The notes below the pieces were generated by a model that did no database searches, was not told where the DNA came from, and saw only the letters and a list, made by a program, of their open reading frames with translations. Position numbers and translations under genes: made by a program. Below, one piece after another: positions 11,206-23,503 of a stretch of DNA of 64,000 bases. The stretch comes from Jackrogersella multiformis. Taxonomy: Eukaryota; Ascomycota; Sordariomycetes; Xylariales; Hypoxylaceae. The stretch is from the NCBI GenBank assembly GCA_902806575.1, contig CADCXD010000006.1:992001-1056000 (forward strand), written 5' to 3'. The first letter of the stretch is position 1. Every line of letters starts with the position of its first letter.

Positions 11206-11688
11206 CGTTGAAATAGTCGTCTGTGTTCGTACCGTATCATGGACTTTTGTGTTGTATTCGCGCGAATTTGAAGTACTTGGGTATACCAAATGCCGTATAA
11301 TTATGAATAACCAAGAAAAGTATTAAGAGAAAGAAATAAGGCTCGTTGGATTTGATGCATGTAATTGTTATTCTGTGCAATCGTAGCTGCCCTTGAGAAT
11401 AAGCACACCTAGAGGTATACAAGAAAGAAGTTGCCGGCCTGCTAAATGATGACGTAGGCCTCTTTTAGCTCTAAGTCGCACCTTGACCCTTGCGATTTCT
11501 TAACAAAACTAGGTACCTAGTAGGTACTAAGGTTACACACATACTCATCCATACCTATCATTTATCATTGATAAAATACAGATGTAAACGGGATGTTAAC
11601 TGAGAGTACATTACGGATGATGTACCCAGCGTTAGGTTTAATAGGGGGTGGTTGAGCTTCCCCTTATTATCAGACCTTAAAAGAGAAT

Positions 11689-11756
<68 letters not shown>

Positions 11757-12346
11757 TTTCTCTCTCTCTCTATCAATGTTCTACCTCCTTATACACAATA
11801 GGTACACTGCCTGCTAAAATCATGAATTATATTATGCCCATCCGTGGGCTTTTATGCTCTCTTCATCCTGACTGGTATGGAATAAATGTAAATTCCTAAT
11901 AGTACCACCAGTGTTTTGCAACACAACATTGAGATCCATTATCTCTGCCATATCCAAATCCCTCCTAGATGTATTATGACAGAACCCCGAACTCCGCTTC
12001 GCCGCCTCTCTAGGATGCGCCAGGTTACCTACCTAGGTACCTAGGTATCTACCTAACTATCACTCGCCATAAAAGTGCCTTACCTATCAGCTATCTGCCT
12101 ACCTCGGATTGCTCATGACTGCGCCGCCACAAACTGTCAAGGCTCTAGGGGGCCATGCACCGAATCGAAATTACATGTTATTGATTAGACGGTATATTTT
12201 CTCACTTCTCAGTCACTCCTACAAAAACCTTTCCTCAACTCAAAGTTTGATTACCTAGGTACCTAGGTAGGTAATTAATTGATTACATACCTAGGTAGGA
12301 TTTGATTGCCGACTCTGTCTATCAACTTCCACGTATTAGGCGCAAC
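11206..12346. other. Intergenic region with microsatellite and ACCTAGGT copies
   Basis: No coding signal. It contains the CA repeat at 11692-11755, and ACCTAGGT/GGTACC clusters near 11511, 12026-12043 and 12250-12300 just before the DUF6594-like gene. Confidence 0.7.
11692..11772. repeat. (CA)n microsatellite followed by a (TC)n run
   Basis: About 32 uninterrupted CA dinucleotides at 11692-11755, then a short TC run to about 11772. The Cys/Val repeat frame read from the minus strand here is an artefact. Confidence 0.97.
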
Positions 12347-13071
12347 ATGTCTGAAAACTTGAGAAGACAATTTCCTTCACATTGGCAGAATAGCACGGCC
12401 GACAACAACCTAACACTCCATGGGTTTCGCCGGTTCAAAACTACACACCTACTCAATCTTCGTTTCCTGGAAGCAGAAATCGCTGAGCTAGACCATGCCA
12501 TCTACCAAGCTGGGTTTAATCTGGACATCCAACCTTCAGATGCGGATAGACTAAGACTTAGACACGGAAAGAGGGATAAGGATGTCCCTGAAGTTGATAA
12601 AGTCATTACTCATGAACTCATCTTGAAGTTACGAGGCTTGTTTCAACAATATGGTATGTACAAAATTTGGCCATGTCAGGGTAAGGGCTGATTTGTCTGT
12701 CTAGACGAAGCCTTAATTGCCTTCAACAATATCATGTCCATGGACACCTTCTCATTATTAGATGATGAGAAGCAGTTCAGCCAACGAGACGACCTCACGC
12801 TCGAGGAAAAATACAATACTCGAATGTTGCGACTTGACCACGGGCCGCGGCATCGTCAAGACCCCATCCAGCGGTGGCTTCATCATGTACTTCGTTCGTT
12901 CCGATACTGGAGACTGTCCAAAAAATACTACAGAGATCAGGAAGGCCCCGGGTCCCTTAATACACAAGGTAAATGGTCTTATCAGAGCACGGATCTGATT
13001 GCCGACATTTTGAGTCGTCTAATTATGTTGGCGACTATGGCAATCTTCTTAATAGTCCCCTTGGCGATGTT
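12347..13071 (+). pseudogene. 5' part of a DUF6594-type membrane-protein gene, interrupted by an LTR element
   Basis: The ATG at 12347 (CAAC-ATG-TCT) opens exon 12347-12653. Intron 12654-12704 (GTATGT donor, CTAG acceptor) leads to an exon running to the insertion point at 13071. The product has a FRRF...HLLNLRFLEAEIAELD block near the N terminus, a DEALIAFNN segment straight after the intron, and a first hydrophobic helix (LIMLATMAIF..) at the end. This is the usual order of the fungal DUF6594 family, whose members end in two or three membrane helices; their role is unknown. The frame now runs on into the LTR and stops at 13108 after an element-derived tail. Removing the element and one TSD copy joins this exon in frame to 18851-19019, giving 280 residues. 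No damage is seen in either half. Confidence 0.85.
13067..13071. repeat. Target-site duplication, left copy (ATGTT)
   Basis: ATGTT precedes the TG that opens the left LTR. The same five bases follow the CA that closes the right LTR at 18845. Confidence 0.9.
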
Positions 13072-13384
13072 TGTGACAAGGGCAATAGGACTTGGAACTG
13101 TAGTTTAAATTTAAGTAATAATTCTTTATGGTCTTAAGGTCCTTGTTTTTTTTCTCTTCTTGTAAAGCGAGGCGTAATGATTTATATGTATATAATTTGA
13201 ATATTTTCTTAAGCGCTGTTAACGCCTTTTTAATCTTGTTAATTTAGTTTTATATATATTAATTAAGTCTTTTAATTAACTTTATTTAATACCTTTGTTT
13301 TATAAGTTTTAATATATTTTATATTTATTAATTTATATGTATATATTAATTATATTTTATTTCGTAAAGTTTATTCGTATAATA
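13072..13384. repeat. Left LTR (313 bp)
   Basis: Starts TGTGAC. It aligns base for base with 18533-18845 at a constant offset of 5461 with no indel. Nearly all differences seen are C/T or G/A. Its first 100 bases or so are hardly mutated, and the rest is strongly AT-shifted. Confidence 0.93.
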
Positions 13385-16300
13385 TTAAAAAAAAAATTAA
13401 TATTTATTTTTAAATATATTATATAATTATAAAATTACGAGGTTTATTAACGTGTTATTTATAAAATAATTTAATTATTGTTTTTGCTTTTTTATTAAAT
13501 ATATATTTATAAGGTTTTTAAGTTTAATGTTTTTTTAATTAATTAATTTTTTTATTTTATAAAATATTTTATTTTATTTAATAATTTTTAGATTTTATTA
13601 AAGTTATTATATATAAAACTTAATTAAAATTAAGAAGTTTTTAATTATTAATACGATAAAGTTCGATAAATAAAATATAAAATAAATTATATATTTTTTA
13701 TTTTTTAAAGAAAATAAGTTTTATTATAATAAAAAGAATTATTTATTAAATTTTAAAAAGGCTTAAAAGTTTTTTATTTAATTTTTTAACGAGGCGTTTA
13801 ATTTTAATGTTTTTTACGTTTAATATTATAAATTAATTTATTTTAAAAATTAATATATTTTTTTATTATTTATTAATTTATTTTATTATTTTAAATATTT
13901 TTAAATATTTTAATATATTTATATTATTTAATATATATATAACTTATTTTTAAAATTACGTGAAATATTAATAAAAAGATTATAAATTACCGGATAATAA
14001 TTATAATTAATATAAAAAAAAGTAAATTATATTAATAAATAAGTAATGTTATTATAAATAAATTTTATAATTATAAATAAGTTTTTTTAATTAATTATTT
14101 TATAATTAATAAAGGTTTTAAAATAAATTTTTAAAATTTAATTAAGATTTTTTTTTTTAAAATAAAATAAAATACGTTATTTTAAAAAATAAATTTATTA
14201 TTATTTAAATAAAGTTATAATTATTTAATAAAAAAAGGTTAATAATAAAATTTATTATTATTATTAATTAAAAATATTTATATAAAGCGTAACGAGGGAT
14301 TTTATTTTATTAATATTTTAAATAACTTTATACGTAATTTCGGATAATATTTTTAATATTTAATTATTAAAAGTTTTAAGTAATTATTTTTAAGGTTTTA
14401 TTTATTTTTATATATTTAACGATAAAAGTATTATATTTAATAAAAATAATTTTCTTTTAAAGTTTTATAAGTATTTAAAGTTTTTTTTTAATATAAAAGG
14501 TTATTTTATAAAGTAATGCTTTTAAAAGGATTTTTAATTTACGTAACGTATTTTAGGTTATTAATAATTGTTTTTTTTAATTATTTAATAAAGTCGGGAG
14601 CTTAATTAAGTATAATAAAATTATAAAATCTTTTTAATATAATAAGGATAATTATTAAAAAAATATTTATTTTATAAAACCGATTTTATAAATTAGTTTT
14701 CAGTTTTTTTTTAAGTTAATATTATAGTAATTTTTAAAAAAATATTAGCTTTATTATTTTATTTATTTAATCGATAATTAATAATAAATTAATATAATAA
14801 AAGTTTTTATGTTTATTAAGCTTAACGTTAGTTTAAAATTTTAATTTAATGTTTAACTTTTTTTAAATATTAATGTTATTTTTTTAAAAAAATTATTATA
14901 AATTTTATAATTTATTTTTATTAATATAAATTTATAAAAATAATAAGTTATAAGTTTAAGTTTATTTTTTTTATTTTTTTTAAAAAAGAATAACGTTAAT
15001 AATATAATTTAAAACATTAATTTTAATATAAGTTTATTTTAAAAGGTTAAAGTAAATTATAATAAAGGTTTAAATAAAATAAAATTTAAGTTTTTTAAAG
15101 GATTTATTTATTTTTTCGGTTTATTTTTAATCTTTTTTATTTATTTTATTTATGTTAGTAATTAGCTTTATTATTTTTAAGAATTTTTTTATAAATCGTT
15201 AATAAAAGTTTATAAAGTTAATAAATTATTAAGATTTTTTTAATAATTTAAACGTTTTTTAATTATTAATATAATTAAAGAAATTTATTTTTTGGATTTT
15301 TTAAAAGTACTTTTATAGGTTAATTATAAAATAATATTTTATAAGTTTTTTTAAAACTTTTTTAACGATTTTATTATATTTTTTATAATGTTTATATAAA
15401 TAAAAAAATTATTTAAATACATTAAAAGACTTAAATTAATAAGGTTTTAAAAGATATTATTTATTATAAATTAAAAAGTTATAAGAATATTAATTAATTT
15501 AAAAAGTATTATTAAGTATTTAAAAAAATTATATTTATATTAAAATGCTGTTTTTTTTTTTTTTTTTTTTTAATTTTAATAAGGTAAAATTTTAATTTAA
15601 AATTAATTTTAATAAATTATTTTATAATTTTAAAGTAAACTTATAATTTAAATATTAAAGATATAAAGTATTAAATAAAAATAATAATATTATTTAAGTT
15701 TTTATAATTTATTACGAGTTTAAGAAGGTTTTAAAGATTTAATTTATTTACGAACATTATAAGTATTATATAAAATAAAATTAATTTTTAAATACGTCCA
15801 TTATTAAGTATTTTATTTAATTATAGTTTTAATATATTAAATTCCTTTTTATTTATAACGTAAAAAAGTTCTTAAAGAAGCGTTTTTTTAAAAAAAATTT
15901 TAATAACGTGATCTTATAATTAATAATTTAAAAAACGTTATTTTGCTTTTTTTATTATAATATATATAAATTCACGAAATTCCTTAAAAACGTTTTTTAA
16001 TACTTTATTTATTTTAATATTTTTTATTATCGTTATATTAATTAATTTTTTTAAATTATATAAAGTTAAATTAATATAATGTTTTTAATAATAAAAGGAA
16101 TTAAATTTAATTTTTTTAATAATAAAAAATAAAAAGATCGATATAATAATATTTTATAAAAGGAATTTAAATTAAGTTATAAGTTAATATAAATTATGTA
16201 TATTATTTTTTAATAATTAATAACTTTTATTTTCTTATTTTAAAAAAAGATATTATTAAAATTAAACTTTTTAAATTTAATAATATTTATATTTAATGTT

Positions 16301-18532
16301 TTTTTTTATTATATAATAATATTATATTAATAATAAGTTTATATTTTAAAATTAATTTTAAATAAAGTTTTTTTATAACTTTTATTTTATTTTTAATTAG
16401 TTTTTTAATTACCGCGGCTTAATATATTTTATCTTAATTTAATTATAAGATTTAATAAAGTATAATATCGAGGTTATTTAAAATTTAAAATTTAAAATTT
16501 TAATTTTCATAATTTAAGGATAAAATAATTTTTATAAAGTTATATTTATTTATACCTTTTTTTATGGTAAAAATATAAGTTAAATATTATTATCTTAAGA
16601 TTATTTTACGAAAGAGATTTTATTTAAGTTTAATAATAAGTTTTTATTATTAATGTCCTTCTTAATAAAATAAAAAAAAGTTTAATAATTATTATATTTA
16701 TAATGTTAATAAAAATTTTTATCTTTTTTTTATTAATTTATATTTATTTAATTAATTCCTTTTAAAGTATTTTTATTATTATTTCTTAAAAATTAATTTT
16801 AACTTAAATTAAAACGGTTTTTCTTTTTACGATTAATTTAATTTAATTTTAAAAGCTTTTAAATTAAAACAACCCCTTTTTTTCCCGAAATACCGGGGTT
16901 AATTAACATATTTTTATATATTTAACTTACTTTTTAAATAACGATAAGGAATTTTTTATTTATATTTAAAAATCTTTTTTATTTAAAATAAATTAATTTA
17001 GTAATTTTATTAAAAAAGGTTTTAACGATATAATTTTAAAATGTTATTTTAAACTATTAAACTATTTTATTAAGGTTTAATAACTTAATAAAATATTAAA
17101 TAATATCCTTTTAATATTTAAGTTTATTTTTTTTTAAATTATAATGTTTTTTTAAAAGGTTTATAAAACGTTTTTAAAGGATAATAACGTATATTATTTA
17201 AATATTAAAGACCTTTAATTATATAATTTAATTTTTACGTTATTAATATTATAATTATATTTTTTTAAATAATAATAATTTAACTTAATTAATGTAATAA
17301 AAATCTTTAAGAAAAACTTTTATATACGTTTTTAAATATATTTTAACTTTTATTTATTAAATTTAAAACTTTAAAAGGTTTTTATTATTATAAATGATAA
17401 GTTTATTAAATTATATTAAATTAATAATAATTATAATATAAAAAGGATAAATTAATCGTTTTAAAGCTTTAAATAATCGATTATTATTACTTTAAAATAA
17501 AAAATCTTTATTATTATTTAAGGGCGTAAGATTATTTTACGATAATCCTTTAAAAAAGGTTTTAAATAATTTAAAGTTTTAAGATTAATTATTAAAACTA
17601 AAATTACTTAAATTATTATTAAATATTTCGATAGCTTTTTTAAAAAGGATTTTTCCTTTATTATCCTTAAATATAAACCTTTAAGTTATTAAATTAACGG
17701 TAAGTTTTTATATTAATATATATAAGATTTATATATTTTCTTATAAAAAATTATTAATTTAAAAATTTTTAATATAAATTTAATTTTTTAATTTTTATTA
17801 AAAATCTTTTTACTTTTTAATATTTTAATAAAAAGTTTAAAGGATTTATTAATAATAATTAATTACTTTTTTAAATTTATTAATAATTTTTTATTAAGTT
17901 TAATTATTTTATATATATTAAGTAATTATATTTTAAATTTATTATAAAATATTTAAATTAATTTATTAATATTATATTAATTTAATTTAATTAAATTATT
18001 ATATTATATTAATTTTAAATTTAATTTTTATTAATAATTTAATTACTTATAACGGTAATAATAAATATTTAAATAATACAATAATTATTATATATTTTTA
18101 ATAAAGCTTAATAAATTATATAAAGCGGTTATTAAAATTAATTTTAATATTATTAATATTAAAAACGTTTTATATAATTATTTTATAATTTTAAAAGTTA
18201 TAAAAAATTATAATATTATTATTATTAAATTAAAGTAATTTAAAAATAAGGGAAAAATTTTAAAGCGATATATTTTTTATTTTAAATATTTTAATAAAAA
18301 ATTACGTATTAAAACGTTATTTAATTTTAATAAATTTTTATAAATGGTAATTTTTTTTAAATTTACTTTTAATTTTAAAGTTTTATAAAAAAAGTATTAT
18401 TAAAAATTTAAAAGATTATTTATTATTTAACGAAAAAAATAATTTAAAATCTTATAAATTAATAAATAATAAAATATAAAGTTTTTTTATAATTATAATA
18501 ACGTACGTAATAATAAAATTAATATAATATAT

Positions 18533-18845
18533 TTTAATAAAAATAATAAAACTTAAAATTATAATTTAAATTTAAATAATAATTTTTTATAATTTTAAAG
18601 TTTTTATTTTTTCTCTTTTTTTATAAAACGAGGCGTAATAATTTATATATATATAATTTAAATATCTCTTTAAACGCCGTTAACGCCCTCTTAATCTTAT
18701 TTGTTTAATTTTACATATATTAACTAAATCTTCTGATTAACCTCATCTAATAGCTTTATTTCATAAGTTTTAACATATCTCGTATTTACTAACTTACATG
18801 CATATATTGATCATACTCTGCTTCGTGGAGCCTATCCGTATGACA
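18533..18845. repeat. Right LTR (313 bp)
   Basis: Ends TGACA, with terminal CA, aligned to the mutated TAATA ending the left LTR. The gradient is reversed here: the inner end is fully AT-converted, while roughly the last 180 bases keep many C residues. Confidence 0.93.
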
Positions 18846-18850
18846 ATGTT
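18846..18850. repeat. Target-site duplication, right copy (ATGTT)
   Basis: Follows the terminal CA of the right LTR and matches 13067-13071. Confidence 0.9.
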
Positions 18851-19019
18851 ATCGAGTCATCTGGAGAGAAGACTCCAGCTTGGTATAATCTTCATCTGGG
18901 TTGTGGTCTTTTCGTGGGTTGTCACGACCATGCTGAAGTCTTCTAATTTGGAGATGATGGTTGTCACGGCGGCATATGCTGCAATTCTGTCTGTATTTGT
19001 TTCTAATGCGCCAGAGTGA
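18851..19019 (+). pseudogene. 3' part of the DUF6594-type membrane-protein gene
   Basis: In frame with the upstream exon once the element is removed. It encodes the loop SSHLERRLQLG, a hydrophobic helix (IIFIWVVVFSW), a short polar stretch (LKSSNLEM) and the closing helix VVTAAYAAILSVFVSN. TAAYAA..VVF-like endings are the hallmark of this family. The stop is at 19017-19019. The frame is open leftwards into the LTR to 18798, so a read-through product could in principle start from an LTR ATG, but there is no evidence of expression. Confidence 0.8.
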
Positions 19020-19566
19020 TCCTGTTATTAGCTCTCGCACTTTAAGCTGTTTATACCTAGGTATATATGGCGATGTATATTCGTCACATAATAATGATGG
19101 AGGAAGAATATACTCGTCCGATAGCTTGAATACGTGGAAGCTCATCTGATTAGCTACCTAGCCTAGAATTGAGCTACCAGCGAGATACCAATAGCGCTAA
19201 CAGGAATCGAACCTATTCTCACTAATAGGTGGGATCTCGCCTGGTCCTAGGTACCTAGGGTAAGCGGGCTATTCTTGTATCGTGATTGATACGTGATTAT
19301 GCAATATGCAGAATAGCTTAAAAATTAACCTCTTATTTTCAACAGAGACCCTGGTGTGTCACTAATATTCATGAGGGGAGCTCCTACTATGTTAGGTACG
19401 TATTTCATATGACGAAAACCCTCTTTGATCCAATGACACATCTAGTTCAATTCAATACATCGCACCTACCTGTACCTTAGGTATCTAATAAACTCTACTA
19501 AATAATCAAATCCGCCGAAGAAACAAGGTGATAAATAACTTTTCCTTTTGTATCATTAAAAACACC
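19020..19566. other. Intergenic region with a tRNA-like fragment and ACCTAGGT copies
   Basis: No gene. It holds a perfect RNA polymerase III B-box on the minus strand near 19203-19213 inside a 7-bp inverted repeat (see findings), and ACCTAGGT motifs near 19058 and 19247. Confidence 0.55.
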
Positions 19567-21813
19567 ATGACCGGCAGGTCAATCAACGACACCTCCGACT
19601 TGCCCGAGAATGGAGTTCCTACAAATGAATGGGAACAGAATCCCAGGAGGATACGAGCATGTATCGCCTGTCGTAATATGAAGATAAAATGCGTCTCAGT
19701 CCCGGGCTCAAAAGATTGCGAGACTTGTCTCAGATTCTCTCGACCGTGTCAGGATCCTGGACCTCCGAAGGCTCGTGTGAAGACTTCTCAAAAGTTCACT
19801 GAGCTTGAAAAGAAGATTGATGCACTGACAAGCGCATTGGATGCGGAAAGACGGCGAAATCAACATTCACTCAAACAAGTGAGATCAGAAGCACTCTGGT
19901 CCAAGACTCCAGGTTCTGACGCTAGAGACGATGATCTTTTGTCGCCTGGCGAGCAGCAATGTCATAATGCTGAACTCGTGGCTAATACTGGCGAACTCGG
20001 TACCACGATACGTAGCGATATCATTGACGCGGGCTTGTTAGACTTGTTTACTGCCTCTCTACTATATGATCATTGGAATTTCTACATGCGCCCGATGATG
20101 CCCGTGGTCCAATTCTCAGCTGAGGAAGATGCATACACCATCAGGGAGAAGAAGCCTACATTATTCTTAACTATCATGACGATAGCTAGCGCTTCGATTA
20201 GGCCTTCCCTCGTACCTCATCTCCTAACGCGGCTCAATAATACGCTGGCTCAGGAGGTATTCATCCAAGGCGGAAAGTCTTTCGATTTACTACAGTCATT
20301 AGTCTTATTCTCGCAATATTACATACAGCCTCCTCATATCAAGACATTCGCATTCCCTCAGCATGTATACAGTGCTATGGTCATGTCTCACGACCTTGGC
20401 TTAGGTACAATATTTAAGCCAAACGAGGGGGGTAATGAGCACGAGTTAAAAGAAACATGTAGGACTTTATTAGGTGTCTATTTTGGCGCGTCGTGGTCAG
20501 TACTGACCCTACTTCGGATAAATACCCTAGGTACCTCCTATATATTCGCTAACTAGTATTGCTATGCCATAGTGCAGCAACACTTCTGCGTCGGCACCAG
20601 CCACCCCTTTTCACTTCATCGCATCGAACCTGTGTAGAAGTCCTTACACAAGCGAATGATAGGAAAGTTGACGACCAGTGGTTATGTAGCTTAGTGGTCC
20701 TTCAAGAAATCTATGATGATGTTTCGAAAACCTTGAATGCTCCGTACAGCTTCACAGATGAATCTTTCGATGATTATAGAACGCAGCATTTAATGGGGAT
20801 TTTCCGGCAGAGACTAGCTGAATGGAAACAATCTCCATCAGGAAACGTTGACTTACGTGAGTACGATGTCTACAGAGAGTCGATTCCCGAGTTTCACCGA
20901 CATCTAATATTTTCTAGGATTGAAAAATTATGCTGCATTAGTAGCTGATCTCTACATTCATCAGGTGGCTATTCGAACCTATAGTCGCCAAATGCATGCT
21001 TGGGTTAGGCGCAAGGAGACGAATGGCTCAAGTCAACCACCACCACAATTCACAGTGACACACACCGATGCACTTTGCTATTGCCTAAAGGTCAGCGCCA
21101 ATGCCTTCAATACCTATCTTTCACTAGACGAATCCACCACTCGCTCTCTTCCCAATGTATTCCTTATATGGAATTTATGTGTGGCAGTTTGCCTCATCAA
21201 GCTTGGTCACTTCGCTAGGGATTTACCTCAAACAAGGGGTGCCGGAGATTACGAGCCGCCTTCTCCGTTGGATCTCCTCGATGCGATGGCTCAAAAGCTC
21301 GCGAGTTTATCTCAACATGGATGTTTCCCGCAGTCGCGACCATTCATAGTCGCCTTTAGAAAGCTCAAGACGTGGTTTCAGCAGAAGAAAATGATATGTC
21401 TGAATAACAATGGGAATTGTGATGATGGGAGCAGCGGGCCTATCCACGACGTCCTCGGAACGCACACCCCTCCAGCTTCTCCCACTCCTCCTCAAGCGCG
21501 AACTGCCGATCAGACCCAGGGGGCAAACCATCATGATATTGGAGCTGAACGGAATAGCCCGACTACAGTAGCTGGAATCCAGTATATGGGTCAGCAAAGT
21601 CTTAATTGGGATTCACGTCCACATGAAATCGGCGACACCAAGGAGACATTAACTGACGACGCCACGGTTACGGACACTACTTTTGACGCTGTTGGTGACC
21701 TCGGTTACTTCAATACCGACTTAGGCAACATTGGATTTGACCTCGATGATATGAGAGAGATCGATATTTTCATGATGCAGACGGACGATGCAGGACTGTG
21801 GTCATTGCTATGA
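19567..21813 (+). CDS. Zn2Cys6 fungal transcription factor (3 exons)
   Basis: The ATG at 19567 (AACACC-ATG) starts exons 19567-20495, 20573-20856 and 20918-21813, for 702 residues. Intron 20496-20572 has a GTCAGT donor, a GCTAAC branch site and a TAG acceptor. Intron 20857-20917 has a GTGAGT donor. The zinc cluster is complete, with Cys 32, 35, 42, 51, 54 and 61 (CX2CX6CX8CX2CX6C), followed by a short linker and a coiled coil at about residues 75-110 (LEKKIDALTSALDAERR), which suggests dimeric DNA binding. The middle is the fungal-specific regulator domain, with the FGAS-(C)AATLLRR join across intron 1. The C terminus is acidic and rich in Asp and Thr, plausibly an activation domain. It is the nearest regulator to the two NmrA-like genes downstream, but control of them is only a guess. 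Confidence 0.88.
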
Positions 21814-22523
21814 ACTATTTTCCCTCTTAGGAGACTACGGGGCTTGGTAGAATAGTGGGAAAGGGCCCCTTAAAAATAGCATCGGGTTAACCGAGCGGCC
21901 CGGGCCGTATGACGGTAACTTTCAGGTCATAGCTTTTTCGGATAGCAAAAGAAACAAAAATATTCAAAATAGGTAGGTAATTAGGTTACTAGGTACCTAG
22001 TTAGCTGTTCTGAACATATGTTCGTTCTATGGTCAAGTAGATCTAGAATTGCTTGGTCAAAGATTTATCATCGTTAAAATGTTGTTGACATTTAACTCGA
22101 AGAGGCAAGATCCGATCCATTGATCGGGCTTGGCTCACCCCGATCTTTAGGTGGTGGCAGGCTTCTTAAGACGTTAAGAGCACAGGGGTGTATGTTTAGT
22201 CGGTAGCTGTAGCTCCGCGCAAGGGTATAGCGGTCTCTAAGAGCCCCGAGATCGACAACATATTGGTCATCATTTCGTGAATTGCTATAGACTATTATCA
22301 TATTGACGTTGAATATGGATAATCATCAAAATTTCATTTCTAATACATTTTCTTAATAAATACTTTGATTCTCGCTCTTCTTTTTCATTGTTGCATCTTC
22401 TGAGATATTCATTACCTAGGTACTTAAGGTTACCCCTGAATATATACCTAGTCTTCACCCCCACCAACTCCTTAACATCACCATAACTCAGTATCCTTGT
22501 CCAACTAATACCAGTCTACCACC
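21814..22523. other. Intergenic region, no gene seen
   Basis: Terminator side of the transcription factor and promoter of the NmrA-like gene. ACCTAGGT-type motifs lie near 21988 and 22416. Confidence 0.6.
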
Positions 22524-23503
22524 ATGTCTAACGCAATCCTCATCACGGGAGCTACCGGAAAACAGGGCGGCGCTGTCCTGAGCGCACTTCTCAAAGCGAA
22601 TGCGGATTTTGAACTTCTCGCCCTCACACGAGATGCACAATCGGCGTCTGCCCAGCGACTCCTGAAGAAATCACCCAAGGTCAAGCTAGTGACCGGAAAC
22701 CTGGACGCACCGGATAGTCTCTTCGCTAGAGCCAGGGAGGTGACCAAGAAACCTATATGGGGAGTCTATAGTGTCCAGGTATGACTTGACCTGATATCCA
22801 TAATGTTACTACTGTTCAATAACTGACCTTTCTTTAGGCGGCCATCGGTGGCGGTGCCTCGCATCGGACTGAAGAAGTTCAGGGGAAGGCTCTGATCGAT
22901 GCTTCGCTCAGGAATGGCGTCAAGCGCTTAGTATATTCCTCAGTTGATCGCGGCGGCGCCAAGTCGGACAATAACCCGACCGATATTCCGCACTTCATCA
23001 GCAAACACAACATCGAGCAGTACCTCATCGAGAAGTCGAAAGGCGGAAAGATGGACTGGACTATCCTCCGGCCCGTCGCCTTCTTCGAGAATCTTGTACC
23101 AGGTTTCATGGGCAAGGTTTTCTCCACGAGCTGGAAGATCACCCTGAAACCTGACCAAAAACTGCAGCTGATCGCTGCGAGCGACATCGGCTTCTTCGCC
23201 GCCGAGGCCTTCATGAAGCCGGACGAATACAAGAATAAGAAGATCAGCCTGGCGGGCGACGAGCTGACCTACGACCAGTTTGCTACCATCTTCAAGGAGA
23301 AGACCGGTAATAATATGCCCACCACGTTCGAGTTCCTCGCACGAATTATCAACTGGTTCGTCAAGGAACTCGGGTATATGTTTAGATGGTTCCGTAATGT
23401 TGGATACGGGGCCGACATTCCATCCCTGAAGAAAATAAACCCTAATATGAAGGACTTTGGAACGTGGCTGAAGAAGGAAAGCCAGTTCAAGACTCGGTCA
23501 TAA
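22524..23503 (+). CDS. NmrA-like NAD(P)-binding protein (2 exons)
   Basis: Exons 22524-22778 and 22838-23503 give 306 residues. Intron 22779-22837 has a GTATGA donor and a TTTAG acceptor, phase 0. The N terminus ILITGATGKQGGAV is the Rossmann GxxGxxG motif of NmrA/HSCARG-type proteins. These are atypical short-chain dehydrogenases that bind NAD(P) and usually lack the Tyr-x3-Lys pair; none is evident here. Further marks are the VKLVTGNL segment, VKRLVYSSVDRGG and the WTILRPVAFFEN block. Such proteins act as redox sensors controlling transcription factors, as NmrA does with AreA, or as reductases. It is convergent with a second member of the same broad fold 308 bp away. Confidence 0.9.

Larger units (their letters stand above)
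13072..18845. mobile_element. RIP-degraded LTR retrotransposon (5774 bp)
   Basis: The element is bounded by 313-bp direct repeats and a 5-bp target duplication, and sits inside a protein-coding exon. Its interior is overwhelmingly A and T. Surviving C is mostly in ACG or CTT context and CpA is scarce, the pattern left by RIP in ascomycetes. No coding frame above about 60 residues survives, so gag and pol cannot be read. Size and LTR length fit a Copia or Gypsy element. The superfamily and orientation cannot be decided because the primer-binding site and polypurine tract have also been mutated. Confidence 0.92.

Noticed and set aside
11558..11776. Minus-strand frame with a Cys-Val repeat
   Set aside because: Translation of the CA microsatellite.
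13385..18532. Possible relic gag/pol genes inside the AT-rich block
   Set aside because: No frame or motif survives; assigning domains or a superfamily would be guesswork. The superfamily is left open.
13072..18845. AT-rich block as a centromere or mitochondrial insert
   Set aside because: Matching LTRs, TSD and RIP context explain it fully as a mutated retroelement.
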